Both the position numbers and the translations under genes were made by a program. Below are positions 24,057-37,100 of a DNA stretch of 64,000 nucleotides, one piece after another. Origin of the DNA: Gyrodactylus bullatarudis (lineage: Eukaryota; Platyhelminthes; Monogenea; Gyrodactylidea; Gyrodactylidae); NCBI GenBank assembly GCA_012064415.1, contig SSNU01000187.1, positions 72,340-136,339 of the forward strand, in the 5' to 3' direction. Positions within the stretch are counted from its first letter, which is position 1; each line of letters opens with the position of its first letter. Below the pieces are notes generated by a model. It was given only the letters and a program-made list of their open reading frames with translations. It was not told where the DNA came from and searched no databases.

Positions 24057-25065
24057 ATGGCATTTCAAAATAGAAGGTATCTGATCGACATTCTCAAAAG
24101 ACTCGGTTATGTTCATCAAATTTCTGATAGAGAATTACGATTACAAACTTTTCCTTCCTACGCTAAAATATTTCAATTTTTATGTGAATTGATTGGTCTG
24201 GATTACTCTATTGAAGAAGACTTTCAAAACTTTGATAGTAGAATTAAGTTTTGTCTCGCCATGAAAGGAATTTTTGAAAAATTTACTAATGAGACAATAT
24301 CTATTCAAGAAATTTACTTTTGCAATGAATTGACTATTGCATTATTTAACAAAATAATTTGTTGTATACTCAGTATAACTCCCAAGTACAAGATCAAAAC
24401 TCAAGTAATTTTTTTGATTTTTATTATAGGAGAAAGTAAATGACTTGAGGAAAAAAATTAATATCATTAATGATATTCTTGATGAATTCAAATATGAATC
24501 TTTGAAATCATTGAATAGAGAAGTTATCAAACAAGATGATTTAAGTAGGGACAAAATTCTTGCCTCTTTGAAATCATCATCAGAAAAATTGGAAAGAAAC
24601 CTCAATGAATATGGCAAAAAATTAAAAAAAGAAACGATTGAGGAAAATTTACTAAATCAAGAGATCCTGTTTATTAAAAGCCAATTAGCTAGTAAAGAAA
24701 ATCAGATCAAGCAATTTGAGAGTTATCGTCCAAAGGAGACTAAAGAAGAAATTTCACTAAAAGAAAATTTTGAGGCAGTCTCAATAAAATATCTCTCGAA
24801 TGCAAAGAATAGACTTTATTTGAAAGAAATGATATTTGAAAATGATAGAAGAATTAGAAAATCTTTTGGCGACTCTAACAATTCCCAATCAATCGAGAAT
24901 AATTTCGAGTTTAATAAGGATCCTGAAGAAGACGAAGAATCTTTCGAAGACAATGTTAAATCTTATAAGGTGGGGAAAAAACTGTTGAAAATGTTGTGGT
25001 CTCCTGAAAATGATAATTTCCTTAATGTAAGTTTATTTTTAATACAGCTTGACAATAAGCAATAA
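24057..25065 (+). CDS. CLUAP1: Intraflagellar transport protein IFT38 (CLUAP1)
   Basis: Two exons (24057..24404, 24430..25065) around a 25-nt intron with GT..AG ends; 327 aa. The N-terminus (MAFQNRRYLIDILKRLGYVH) aligns with the start of CLUAP1 (family pattern M-[SA]-[YF]-R-[DN]-L-R-x-[FL]-x-[ED]-x-[ML]-x-x-L-G-Y-P), its calponin-homology-like domain. Then comes a long coiled coil, including ESYRPKETKEE, equivalent to the family's SVRP-x-[FY]-M-[DE]-E segment, and an acidic tail (DPEEDEESFED). It is an IFT-B2 subunit that dimerises with IFT57 through coiled coils. I chose 24057 by homology; 24012 is an in-frame alternative. A 21-nt stretch near the 3' end (25027-25047, GTAAGT..ATACAG) could be an in-frame intron, giving 320 aa. 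AATAAA (25061-25066) overlaps the stop codon. Confidence 0.85.
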
Positions 25066-25536
25066 AATTATTTCCTTGACTTGACCCTTGAAGCTACTGA
25101 TTATTATAATAAGTTATGGTTCCCAGTTATAAAGATTTTTAAATTATTAAAATAACGACACTTGAAATCCTAGGGTTCTTTATGTTTTCAGATTTGATTA
25201 AAACTTTTCCAAATTATTATAAATTATGAAAAGAAATTTTGATCCCTTTTAAAAATCCCAAATAAATGTTTGTGATAATCTTGATGATCTCTTAATTACT
25301 CATATTAGATCTATAGACTATTCAAAATCATTTCTTTATCCCACTTTCATTAATCTTACCGTATTGATCGGATATTTGAATAAAAATATCATGGAATTTC
25401 AGTATTCTAACTTGAATAAGAAGAAATAGTGAAGTTAGACTATTATGAGCCTACAATGCCAGTTGTCTAAGTCTCTAAGGACGAGGTTAAACTATTAATT
25501 TTACCTTCTCATTCTGTACCAAATATCCATTTTATA

Positions 25537-25900
25537 AAGCTAATTGATATGAAGTTCGGAATCTATGATTTTTACGAAAACCTCATTTTTTTCATCTAAA
25601 ATTCGAATAAGTTAAAGATTTTTGGAGTCCTACTCATACTGCCCACTTTTACGATTTGAAGAAAAAAATTTAATTTATCAAATTTTGATTTGTAGCCAAA
25701 ATCCCATTTTTTCGAACTTTGATCTGAATTTTTTTATTGATTTCAAAGTGAGAGATTAATCAAAAGTTGATTTTCAGAATCACAAAAAGACAAGAAAGCC
25801 GAATATGCTGAATCAGTTCTAATGCATAACTTCATCGTTTGGGAGTTGAATTGAGGTTTTCGTAAAAATCAAAGATTCCCAACTTCATATCAACCAACTT
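25537..25900. mobile_element. TA-foldback element, complete copy
   Basis: 364 bp with ends AAGCTAATTGATATGAAGTT and its near-inverse (AAGTTGGTTGATATGAAGTT on the other strand), flanked by TA at 25535-25536 and 25901-25902. The interior holds the family motifs GAGAGATTAATCAAAAGTTG and TTTTCAGAATCACAA. Confidence 0.8.
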
Positions 25901-26389
25901 TAGTTACTCAATGCTTTATACTATTGCATTTTAAAAAATGTATAATTTCAAAGAAAAATAAATTTCTAATGGCATACTGTATTACTTTTCAGAATAAGGA
26001 AAAGCAAGATGTACAAGTCTTTGGTAAAATTCTCAAGGAAGAAACAAATAAAGATAAAAACAAGAGAAAAGTCAGTCTCGACATCAGTCTTCTCAGTGAT
26101 TACGACGACTTTTAGATGGGCAAAATTTCTATATTCAAGAGAAAATAAAAGCATACTCACTGTGTGTAATCATTTACTTAATAAAGAATTCAAATTTAAT
26201 CATCCTCATTTAATGATTTAGTGACTAAATAAGTCTATTAAAATAGACCTATTTACAAGAGTAGCTTCAAATCTATTCGAAAAAAATGCCAAGCCAATGA
26301 TAAAGCAAAGACTTAAAGTAATAAACTTTAAGTCTGATATGAGACATGACCAATTCAAGATTAGTCAAGTCATCACAATCAGATAATTC

Positions 26390-26850
26390 ATATTTCGTAT
26401 AAATTAAGTTATGAATACAGTGAATTCTGTAATAATTGTATAATATACAATGTATATATAAAAGACCAACTCGATAAAAAAAAATCAACCCTCTACTATA
26501 AAGTAATCATATTAAAATTTTAATAAAATTTTTTCAATGTTTTTTAAGACATAGGATGAAAACGACCTCATATGTAGGCTCGTGTTGCATTAATATATCA
26601 TATACCAACGTTTAAGAACAATAGGTTCAAAGATGACGATTTCAAGTTTTTTTCCTAACTCATCGATGAAATTTATATCATTAGATAGAGAATAAAAAAT
26701 TATATGAGTTTCCACTTTTTGTTTCTAGAAAAAACGTAACAGAAAACATTAGTGGCTGGCTAAAATCAATTTCCAGTTTTATCCACCAAAATCTTAATAC
26801 TGCTTATCTAATTAACATTTAAATGCAAAAGTCCCTTTGAAAAATATCAT
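26390..26850 (+). repeat. Dispersed repeat shared with 39470-39810
   Basis: Same-orientation blocks in both places: CAGTGAATTCTGTAATAATT, CTATAAAGTA.TCATATTAAA, GAAACGACCTCATAT-type and a later AACATTAGTG.CTG. They are diverged, with different indels. I saw no inverted ends. Confidence 0.6.
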
Positions 26851-28315
26851 AGTTATCACAAATTGAGATTCTGAATTTTCTCATGGAAAAAATCAACAAG
26901 TAACAACAAGAGCCAGTAACCTGGAAACACTTTTGACACGCATGCTTGAAATAAACACAAAAATATTAATAATTCTACATTATCATAACAGAATATTCTT
27001 TACTGATGGTTCATTCTAGTGACCATTCACGAAGAAGATATCCCTATTTGAAATTATACTTGAGCTTAGTTTTTAATAAAAACTTTTTATAAATTCTTCA
27101 AATTCTTCCGACAAAAACGCCCATCTGCAACCATATAACACGAACATCTAAAAACTTCAAATTTATCAAGTATAAATTCCAAGATTGGTCCTAAATCATC
27201 ACTAAGTCAATGAAGAGCTCCTTGAATGACTGCTAACCATCATCCCTCATCCAACCTAATACTTAAAGAATCTATTACTTCAGAATTACGAGTTTGAATT
27301 ACCATATATAAACATTCGTTGATATAAATAATAATTCGATCAGTTTTTGTTACTTCATTGAGATCTTCCGTAGTCAAGGACATTGAATATACAATGATGC
27401 TCAATGATTCTTAAAAATGTACGGAAATTTGCCAATGTTTTATCAAGAAAATGTAAAAGTAATTCATAAACCACTTTTCTGAAAGAAAAACTAATATTCT
27501 TTCGAATGAACTACGACTTATCAAGCAACAATATTTTTTCAAAGAAGTTATGACAAATCAGAGTTAAAGATGACTCGGTTTTGAAAAAAATTTTCTAGAA
27601 AATATAAAGAACGTTTTTTTCGAAAAACAACTCACATAAATCGAAGTGAAAAAACATGGAAACTTCTACTATACTCGTAGGATTCGAAAACCTGTTCACC
27701 CAGAAGTCATATCTTGAAATTTAAAAAAAGTTGGCCATTTTCAAGGTTTAAAATTGTCATTTTTGGGACAATATCTTCGGTGGGAAATCGCGGTGTTCTC
27801 AATTCTCCCACACCAAAAAAGTGTATATTCAATAATTTTGACGTGAAAATCTGAATCAGATTATCTGATTTAGAGAGATCAAAGCACTGATTCAAAGTTT
27901 GAATTTCAAAGTTTATTATTCTCGTAGTAAAATTCATTGAAAAATGGTGGTGCAAATTTGAAAATTTGACATCTTCAATTGAAATTATGCATATCCAAAT
28001 AAGATTTTTTTAAATTTTCCTCTTATTTCTGTATCAAATAAAAGCATAAAATCAAAAAGTAAAAAATTATAATTATGTCTGACTATACTGGTTAATAAAT
28101 CCTCAAATTCCTTGATTATAAATTTCCATTTTCATAAGCCTGGGTCTTTTATTCACTTTATTCGTTTTTTAAAGTCCTTATAAGAACAACATTTCTATAA
28201 TACAGTAATACTGTATCTCTCATCCAACTTATGATTAGATAACAGTGGAATAAAAGTCTTGTGAGTATGCGTATGATAAAAATCTTTATTTTATTGATCA
28301 TATCATCGTAGTTGT

Positions 28316-28470
28316 AGTAGTAATAATAATAATAATAATAATAATATATGAGAATATATAATATATATAATTGTATACTATATACAATATACCTATTATA
28401 CTATTATATATATATTCACACATGTAAACATTAATCGTATATTCTTTTAATGTGTGTGTGTGTGGTAGAT
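28316..28470. repeat. Microsatellites: TAA/ATA, AT-rich and TG tracts
   Basis: About ten TAA/ATA units from 28319, then an AT-dinucleotide-rich stretch and a TG run near 28452-28463. Simple-sequence DNA, useful only as a polymorphic marker. Confidence 0.8.
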
Positions 28471-30534
28471 ACTGTATACATTTCTTTGCATTAATAACAG
28501 TATCTTAGTAATAGAGTATGAACAATATACAATATTAGTAATATAATGTATAATACACGAGTTTGATATTCTTATGTTTTATAGATCGTTCATTTTGAGT
28601 CCAGTTATTTTTTCTTTTCATTCGAAAAGAAGTGAGGGGGTAGGGGCCATTGGGGACATTGGGAGCAAGAATATTGTTCTTTTGAAAACAGACATATTTT
28701 TTCTGCATGTAATCTGTTCATGAGATATGCAGTGCACTCTATTCTTTAGAGGTACTTTTTTTGATTTAAGTTGGGTTTTGCCTTAAATCTGAGGAATGAA
28801 GGTGGCTTAGTATCATTCATTTTATTCTTTCTTGAGATGTGACCTGATAGCAGTGTAGCAAGAATTTACAAAATGATTTAGGGAAATATTACATCAAGAG
28901 AAATACAACAGAAATTAAATTGTAAAAAATCATCACCAACTTGTTGGAAAAAACATGACATTTAATTGTCTTCTTCACAGAGAAAGAAAGACAGTTAAAG
29001 GAAAAGAAAATATTTTTTTTCTCATCTGAGTACTACTTCTCAGATGGAGTTAAAAATTTCAAGAAAATGGTATCTTTCATCAGTTGAATTCTTCAGAGAA
29101 AGAGAACCAGATAATAGTCACCACTACATCATTAGAGCTAAATTTCGGCTCCAAGGCTAATTTTAATTGCTGGCCTGTTTATTATTATTTATATAGAAGG
29201 ATTGTTTGATAATTGTTGTCTCTGGCTGACTCCCACAATTAGAGTTGTTGAGGTTTTCTGTTAAGAATTGAGGTGAGAAAAAATAAAATGAAATTGACAT
29301 TGAAATAATGTGAAAAAAGCAGATGTGAACTAATGACAATTTTTATTAATACATTTACATTAATTATATATATAAGGGATCTTTTCAAAAACACACTTTC
29401 TGTCTGGATTTGTCACACGAAAAAAATATAAAACATTGAATTATTAATAATCAAAGAGAAATCGGAATTTCTTCCAGATTAATCATAGTTTAATTATTCT
29501 TCTCACATTAATGGGCTTAATGTATTTTAAAATTTTGCCATTGGACGGTGTGTGCATTGGATTAAAGGGGATTGTACTCTGTTCTCATTTCCAAACAATT
29601 AATATCATGAAAGGGAGGTAACAACTTTTTGGTATTGAGAACACATTCAAATTTTTCATTTGTATGTTTTGTTCTAGGGTCCAACTCATTAGAAGAATAA
29701 AGAAGTATTGATGATTCTCTTTACGTCAGTTCGGTACAAATGTGAATTAAATTCCAAATTTTTCTGATAATACAAGGTTTCTTAAAAAATTTTTCTTGGA
29801 ATGATTGGTTCTGTCATATTATTATAGTTTACATGAGTGGTATTTGATTGCGGGAACTTGTGAGTATCGGTTGGGAGTTTAAATAATCAGTCAAGTAAAT
29901 ACTATTTTCCACATAAAAAGCATGAAAAAAAGAAAATTAACAAAGATATTTGTACAAATTTGATGCTGTTATTTCGATAAAATGTTAATTTTTAAAGTCT
30001 TCAAAAATTTTTGTTTTAAACTTTTTGGTTGTTAAGAATCGATGAACTTCGAGAGAATCTTAAGGGGCTTTTTTTCAAATCATGTCACAGTGGGTAAGAT
30101 TATCACATTTCTTTGTCTCACAGGAAAAAATTCCTTTGGGAATTTCTACTTGATAAAGTTTGGCTCGCATTATCTTATCGCGGTGGACTGTCTAGATAAT
30201 ATAATATGTCGATTAGATCTCAAAAAATCAGGAATAATTTGTAATGACTATGAGCTACCTATATATATGTATGTTATAAGCTATGCAATGCTATGAAGAA
30301 GATACGTAAAGCAGAGAACTTGAATTAAGAAAATTAATATACTACACTGATTTATAGTTCGAGATGATTGAATTAAGATATTTTGATATTTTATACCATA
30401 CCATTCTATTCTTTCTACATATTTATAGGTCTTGGAATGAGTAGACTTTTCTAGAATAATTTTAATCTTCTACCAGAGGCTTTTTGAGACGTTTCGGTCT
30501 TAAGATACAATTTCCTGTAAATTTTATTTGGAAA

Positions 30535-30835
30535 AAAAAGAGAAATTTTAATTTCGAGTTGGCACAATTTTTCCATATTTTAATTTTTTTTGTTTATTTC
30601 AAGGTTTGAGAGGGATCAAATGCTAATTGCAAGGATCGAAAATATACAAGGAAAACAAAAATGGTCTTTGATATTTTAGGAAACAATCTACTACTATCTT
30701 GCAAAAGTCTACTTCAAATATTTTGACTTAAATAGGTCGGCATTTCGAACTGGTTTCTAAAAAAAAATCCACCTTGATGGAAAAATAAGATTTTTGTAAA
30801 AATCCTAAATTCCCTAATTCATCGAGAATAGCTGT
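30535..30835. repeat. Divergent TA-foldback subfamily copy
   Basis: Shares GAGAGGGATCAAATGCTAAT-type interior and the AAATCCTAAATTCCCTAATTCATCG end with the copy at 62337-62545 inside CD36 gene 2. Confidence 0.5.
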
Positions 30836-31131
30836 AGAAGAAGTTCCATTCAAACTTTTTTCTGTTACTAATTCATTATTTATGATGTAAAGTTTTTAAC
30901 CAGGGAGTTAATTTTAATCTATGATGCAATCTATACAGTGCTTGGTAAAAGAAACTCTATATAGTAAGTTTAATTTATAATTCAAAAGGTATCCTCCATC
31001 TATCACGATGAAATATTTATAACCTAATTAATTAATTGGATTTCTCTTCAAGTGGTGGAAATATTTTGAATGACATTTAAAGTTTTCTCTAGCTACATAT
31101 ATAATAGATTTTTGACACACTCTTGTAGGTT

Positions 31132-34100
31132 TTAATGGGTTAGCTTACCAGGACTTTTCATATTTGAAGGTAACACAGGCCGACGATTAAGGTTTTCTTG
31201 CATTGTCTTTGATTCGTCATCGTCATTAAAGTCTTCCTCTTCTTCGTCGTACTCTTCTTCTTCATCCTCAACGTAGCCTTCTTCTTCATCAGCTTCCTCG
31301 TAGTCGATTTCATTGTCAAAGGTGATCTTTCCACGAGACTGAACTGTTTTACTCAAATCTTGTTGTTGCTTTGGAGTAGTAGATGATGAGACAGAGGAAG
31401 CTGAATTTAATTGGCAGGAAGGATTAAAAGAGAAATTGGCGCCGACAATGCGACTAAGGCCGCGAGACTGCTTTTGTTCTCTTACATTAGAAAGACTTAA
31501 CTTATTTTCAAGGGATTCATGACTAGTTTTCACTCGATGACTAGAACAATTTTTGGATGAAACAGATGCTTTTGAGGAGAGAACAGTTTTAGAAGTAGAT
31601 CCTTGAACTGGACTGATATTCTGAGGGTATGACCCTTCGTAAATACCACTAGTATGAAGTTTTGTGGAATTTTTAGATTTTGTCTGCCCTTCTGATACCT
31701 GACTACTGTTACTACCAGTATTACTTGCGTTTGTGTTAGCACTGTTAGGACTACCGAGTCCAGGTTCTGTGTGTCTTCTGTTTACTTTTCTACGTTTTCT
31801 CTTTTTCAACATTGTTGCCTTTAGAGCTGATTTTAATACGATAATTTGGCCTGGAGCTTGGATCCATGGCTCTCCATCCACTTGTACAGGGATATCAGAC
31901 TTTAAAGTTATCCGAATCTTGAAATTAAGTTAGTTTTTATTAACTTTCACTTTTGACTTTATGAATATGATTGAAGGGTGAAACACAAAATATAACTTAC
32001 ATGACCTCCTTGTGCTAAACGAGATCCAGTTCTGATACCACTGAATATTTGACCCATATGAACGACCCCAGTAACACCAACCACTTCCAATTTGCCATCA
32101 TGATGAGTGGGCTTCTGGAAATTTTCATCTTTTTCATCGCCCCACGGTTTCGCACCAGCACCCCAACTGAGAATATTCAGAATGATAATACCTTCCAATG
32201 GAGGTAGATCAATTTGTCGACCATCCACTTCAAGGATAACATTCTGATGTAGGTCTTCACATTTGGTCCTATTTACCATTTTCTTGAGACCCATTTTGAA
32301 ATAAACTGATTTATTATGGATTCTGAAATTAAGTTAATATTTTAGTTATTGTATCAAGAATAAACTTTTGATAATTTAATTCAATAAAGTCACAGAGAAT
32401 TTTTTTTGACTCGCATTCAATCTTTTGTCTATCCTATGGTTTGTAAATACGAATTTACAGTTGTTTTAATGCAATATTTATGGTTCAGGAGATATCGATC
32501 AAAAATTGGATCATTTTTTGTTTCAAAAACAGACTATCTTTGAAGCTTTAACAGATGGAGGTCAAGCGGTTGCATATTTGGATTCTACGGGTATGATTAC
32601 TCGATATTAGTTATCTTACTTTAATTAATGACTTTGGGAAAAGGTTTTCAAAAATACATTTTTTTAAAATTAAATATTCAGAAAAAATCAACTTTCTTTG
32701 AAGAAGTATAGCACGAATTTGACGAATGATAAAGCTGAGATCTTTGCGTATTCCAGGATTTTTTATTTTCTATCAAATGGGAGGGGGGGGTAACGGAGTG
32801 TAAATTGAGGCTTAAATCTGCTAAAATGAGTTGATAATAGGATGTTTGATTAAATCTTAATACTTTTAGATTTTTGGGATTAAAATTTAAATTATATTAC
32901 CAAGAGTTTCTTTAACGGTGAAGCGGGTCATATGAATATTTATCAGGGTAAAGCGGTTTTAGTTATTGATATGCGATAATTTCCTTATCTATTTCTATTA
33001 AATTTTAAGATGTAATTTAGGATTCTAGATAAGAGAAAAAAATATTGAATTCTATGAAAAAATTACCTGCTGTTGAATTTGGCCGGATTCTCCTCTCGAG
33101 CTGTGTGAAAATCTAAATTCAAATCTGCATCGATACCAATACCGAAATAGTTGTTCATCACAAATATCTTTGAAGTGTCCTCGTTTGTATTCGAGGTATT
33201 GGCTTCAATTTGCATTTGCTTCTTATGCTGATCAGCTTCAGCCTGATTTGGTTTGATCACAACTGTCCATCTGTCCAAGAATATTTCTTCAGCTTCGACA
33301 ACATCCCTTAAAATTCGGTGATTAATATTAATTCAAAAACGTGATAAACCTTTAACAAACTTAAGGATTTGCAATGGTTCCTCAGTCCCTGTATAGCCAG
33401 AGCCCCAACGAAGAACTCTAGCAAGGTCATTACCAGTACCAAGGGGTAATATAGCCATGGGGGGACTCTGGCATTGAGCATCCTGACCAACATTATCTAG
33501 ACAGGATAGGGCCCATCCAACTGTACCATCTCCTCCACAAACTAAAATCTTGAACTTTTTCAATAGTCTGAAGCAATACAAACCAGGAAGTGGCCCCCCA
33601 TAATCAAGGTTGAATACTTGGTGGGGATTGAGGAGCTTTCTGAAGGAAGTGATCAAATCGATACCCTGGCAACCTCCAGATTTTACATTTACAAAGACTA
33701 ACAGAGGCTGGACATCGTCTGGAACACGTGAAGGTAAAAGCCTGGGCAGTATCATCACTAAAATTGGCCTATCTTCAAATAGAGAATTTTTCAGACGGTT
33801 GTAGGCTTTATCAGCCTTGACAGCATCCGAATATAAAAGGACTATACTTCCAAAATCATAGTAAATCACGTCAATTGAATCCCATTTATTCTCATTTCCC
33901 AGCAGTTCAAGAAGAATTTTTTCGTACAAAAGTTGAGTAAGACCTTTCTTAAGGCTTCCAACAAATAAAGCGACACTAGGACCATGTGGATCTTCAACAG
34001 GATGAACTGAAAATCTAGTCAACCGAAGAGAACGAACTGATTCCCTCTTAACACGATCAATTATGTCCCAAAGACGTTCGTCATTGGATACAACTCTTTC

Positions 34101-37100
34101 GGAAAGACCACTGTCAAGAACAGATTCCACAAGATGGAAGTTACTCGGTTGTAAATGCTGAAAATAAGAAATACTATTATAAAAGCCATAATATTTTAGA
34201 ATAGTTAAAGTTATCTAATTATGAAGAATAGGTTTTTAAGCTGAAAATTTCAATTGATTTGAAAGTGCACGAGTGGTCAAAAGAGGTCAAAATGATCAAG
34301 AAACCAAAATTCAAATCCCAAACAGTAATGAGGTGAAGCATTAGAACAGATTGAAGTATAATTGATTCTCTTGACTAACTGTGATCATAAAAAATAACCT
34401 CTTTGACCAAAGCGAAAGTAAACATTTATTCCTAAAATATTTGCTTGTTTTTTTAATTCATTTATGTGATGGTTTTTTTAAGAATTGGTGCTTACATCAA
34501 GATTGAATTTTTTCAAAACAATTTGAATGGCATCTTGAGCTGTTGATTTGCGCCGAATTTGTACTTGTATTGGATTTTGAAAAATATCTGGTCGATATTG
34601 CCTGTAGACGAAAAAGGAGAAGGAAAATAAATTATTTTTAATTTGTAAAATCAAGATAGTAACCAGGATTCTTACGAAAGAGTGCCTGGGTATACATTTA
34701 TGAAATCTTTATCAGTGTAACGATCTTTGTATCGCAAGATGATTTGTGGACGTCGGGTTTCAAAAGTCAATTTTGATTTGAACGAAGTGTTACCTTCTAG
34801 CTTTCTTTCTGTATCATCTAATCGGGATAAAAATTTAATAAAAATCAGCATTAGGTGTGATATTTGATGACATTTCTTACCTCGTTCATTGATTTCAACA
34901 AGACAGAAATCCTTAACTTCATCTGGCGGTAATTGAAATGCTTTCAAAGATAATTCAATCACCTTGAATATGGTGACACTCTTGCCAAGGGATAGGTATC
35001 TGCATTGATGCTTCTTATATCGTGTTAGCCCATCATACACTCTAACATAGTCTGTGAAATGTTTGGATAATTTATTATTATTATTATTGTATTAATTTTT
35101 TTCCAAAAATTACTAACCGTCAAAATCCCGGTCATTTTTATCTCGAATTGATTTCTTTTCAAAGCCGGATTCCTCAGGACTATCACCACTGCTTGAAAAT
35201 TCATCTGTTTGTGCTCCTAAAAAGATAATAAAATTATTAAGTTTTTGAATAAAACCCTGTTCTCATTGATATTTTACACTAATAGTTTACGTAAATCCTG
35301 AAGATTTTGCTCAGAATTTACAGCCATAAAAGATGTTTAGCCATTATTTCTATCATATATTATTTTAGCAACTAATTGTTATTTATCTAAACCTCAAACT
35401 GGTGCTATACTGACTGAAAGAACGTTTATTTTTTTTAAATAACCTAACAACATAATTGCTTTAAAATAACCAGATTTGGAATCAGTGTGTTCTCAAACCA
35501 ATTTATGGACAAAAGATTGAATGCAAGGTCTATTTGATGGAGATTTAATGTTATCTATTAGAGCCTCAAAAAATAATACCTAAAAATCATTTTTTAAGAT
35601 CTAAATATTATTATTTTTCGATTTTATACTATTATTTTAATACTTTATCGCGAATTTACAATAAATATCTCGTATAAACTACTTACAAGTAAACAGAATA
35701 ATAACTCGAAAAACCAATTAATGTTTAAATTTAACTAAAAAATCGAGATAATATCCAAATTACTATCTTCAAGGTTATTTTTGAGCTTAGTAAAATTGTT
35801 ATACAATGAAAATTATCACTCTACTTATAATAGTTTTCTAAATGGTTTTCATTTTAATACTTTTCGAGGCTCTAGTGATTAGAATTTATTTTGAATAAAA
35901 TTTCGAAAATCAAAAAATGGATGATACATAGATAATCGAAATGTCTTATGAAATTTATGCACTTATACAAATGAGATTGATATGGTCGATGAAAATCGAA
36001 AAGATTCAAGATTATTATCCATCGTTTATATACGTATACGTACTCCTATAGAAGGAGTCATTGGCGTGAATGTAGAAGTTTATCTATGGGATTACTGGGT
36101 AATAAATATAAATATATAACACCTAAATGGGAAAAACAGAGAAAGAGATGAGATCACAGAAGCAAGAGTGATTGATGTGTACACATCAAACATTTCCAGC
36201 TCAAAGTTCGAGATAAATGGATATAAAAGTGGCGCCAACACAAAAATCAAAACAAGACCTTGGTGATTCAAAATTTCGAACTTAAAATTGTGTTAATTTT
36301 TACTCTTACGAGATGAAGAAAAGAATTTGAAAAAATCAATTTTTATCAAATTTATGCCATATTTCAAATTTTTGAGTTAGCACCAAATTCTTATTTTTCG
36401 ATCTTTGAGTTGAAAAAATTTGATGATCTCGGTGTAAGAGAGTAATCCAAAATAGATTTTTAAGATCACAAAAAGACAAGGAAACTGATCATAAAATTTG
36501 TAATAAATTCGTAATTTTTAGTGATTTTATATCATCAAATTCTTTAATTTTCAAAAAGCAGAGAAAAAGATCACGGTGCTAACTCGAGATTTGAAATATG
36601 CCATAATTTTCCTTCTGGTAAATGTGATTCAAAAAAATCCTGATAAAATCGGATTTCTTGATGAGTAAATTGAGAAATTTATATCTCCATATTAACTAGG
36701 TATAGATGGAGATAAAATTAATTGTATTATTTTTAATTCATAACTTGTTTTAGTTAATGCTATAAATTCTGAATGCTAAAATTAATTTCTTTCTCATGAG
36801 TTAAGAGATGCATTTTTGCCCATGCTTGAGTAGAAGAGTAGCAGCAAAAGTTATAATTATTTTATCAATAAATAGAATGTTTACACTGGCACCAAGAATA
36901 AATTTATTATGATAACTTGAAGGTGAAAAAGTATTAATAAACGAAATTATTCCAGCGAGTAAATTGCCCTTGAGCAACGCTAACCATTGAAAAATAAATA
37001 ATAATAGTTATCAATTTATACTCGGCTATCAGGGAAAAGTTGTTAACAAAAAATATCCCATGAAAATTTGGCAAAATAAAAAAATATATTATCAATTTCA

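Larger units (their letters stand above)
25066..31131. other. Gene-free interval with dispersed repeats and microsatellites
   Basis: About 6 kb with no exon I can support. It contains a complete TA-foldback copy (25537-25900), a dispersed repeat (26390-26850), TAA and TG microsatellites (28316-28470) and a divergent foldback copy (30535-30835). Short frames such as 27707-27955 and 30042-30296 have no motif or splice context. Confidence 0.5.

Noticed and set aside
30042..30296. 84-codon frame starting MNFERILRGF
   Set aside because: No splice context, no recognisable family, and it lies among repeats. Such lengths arise by chance here.
31132..31145. DGK stop as an unspliced donor (CCTG|GTAAGC)
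   Set aside because: No convincing acceptor and exon could be seen downstream on the minus strand, so I kept the stop but noted the possibility.
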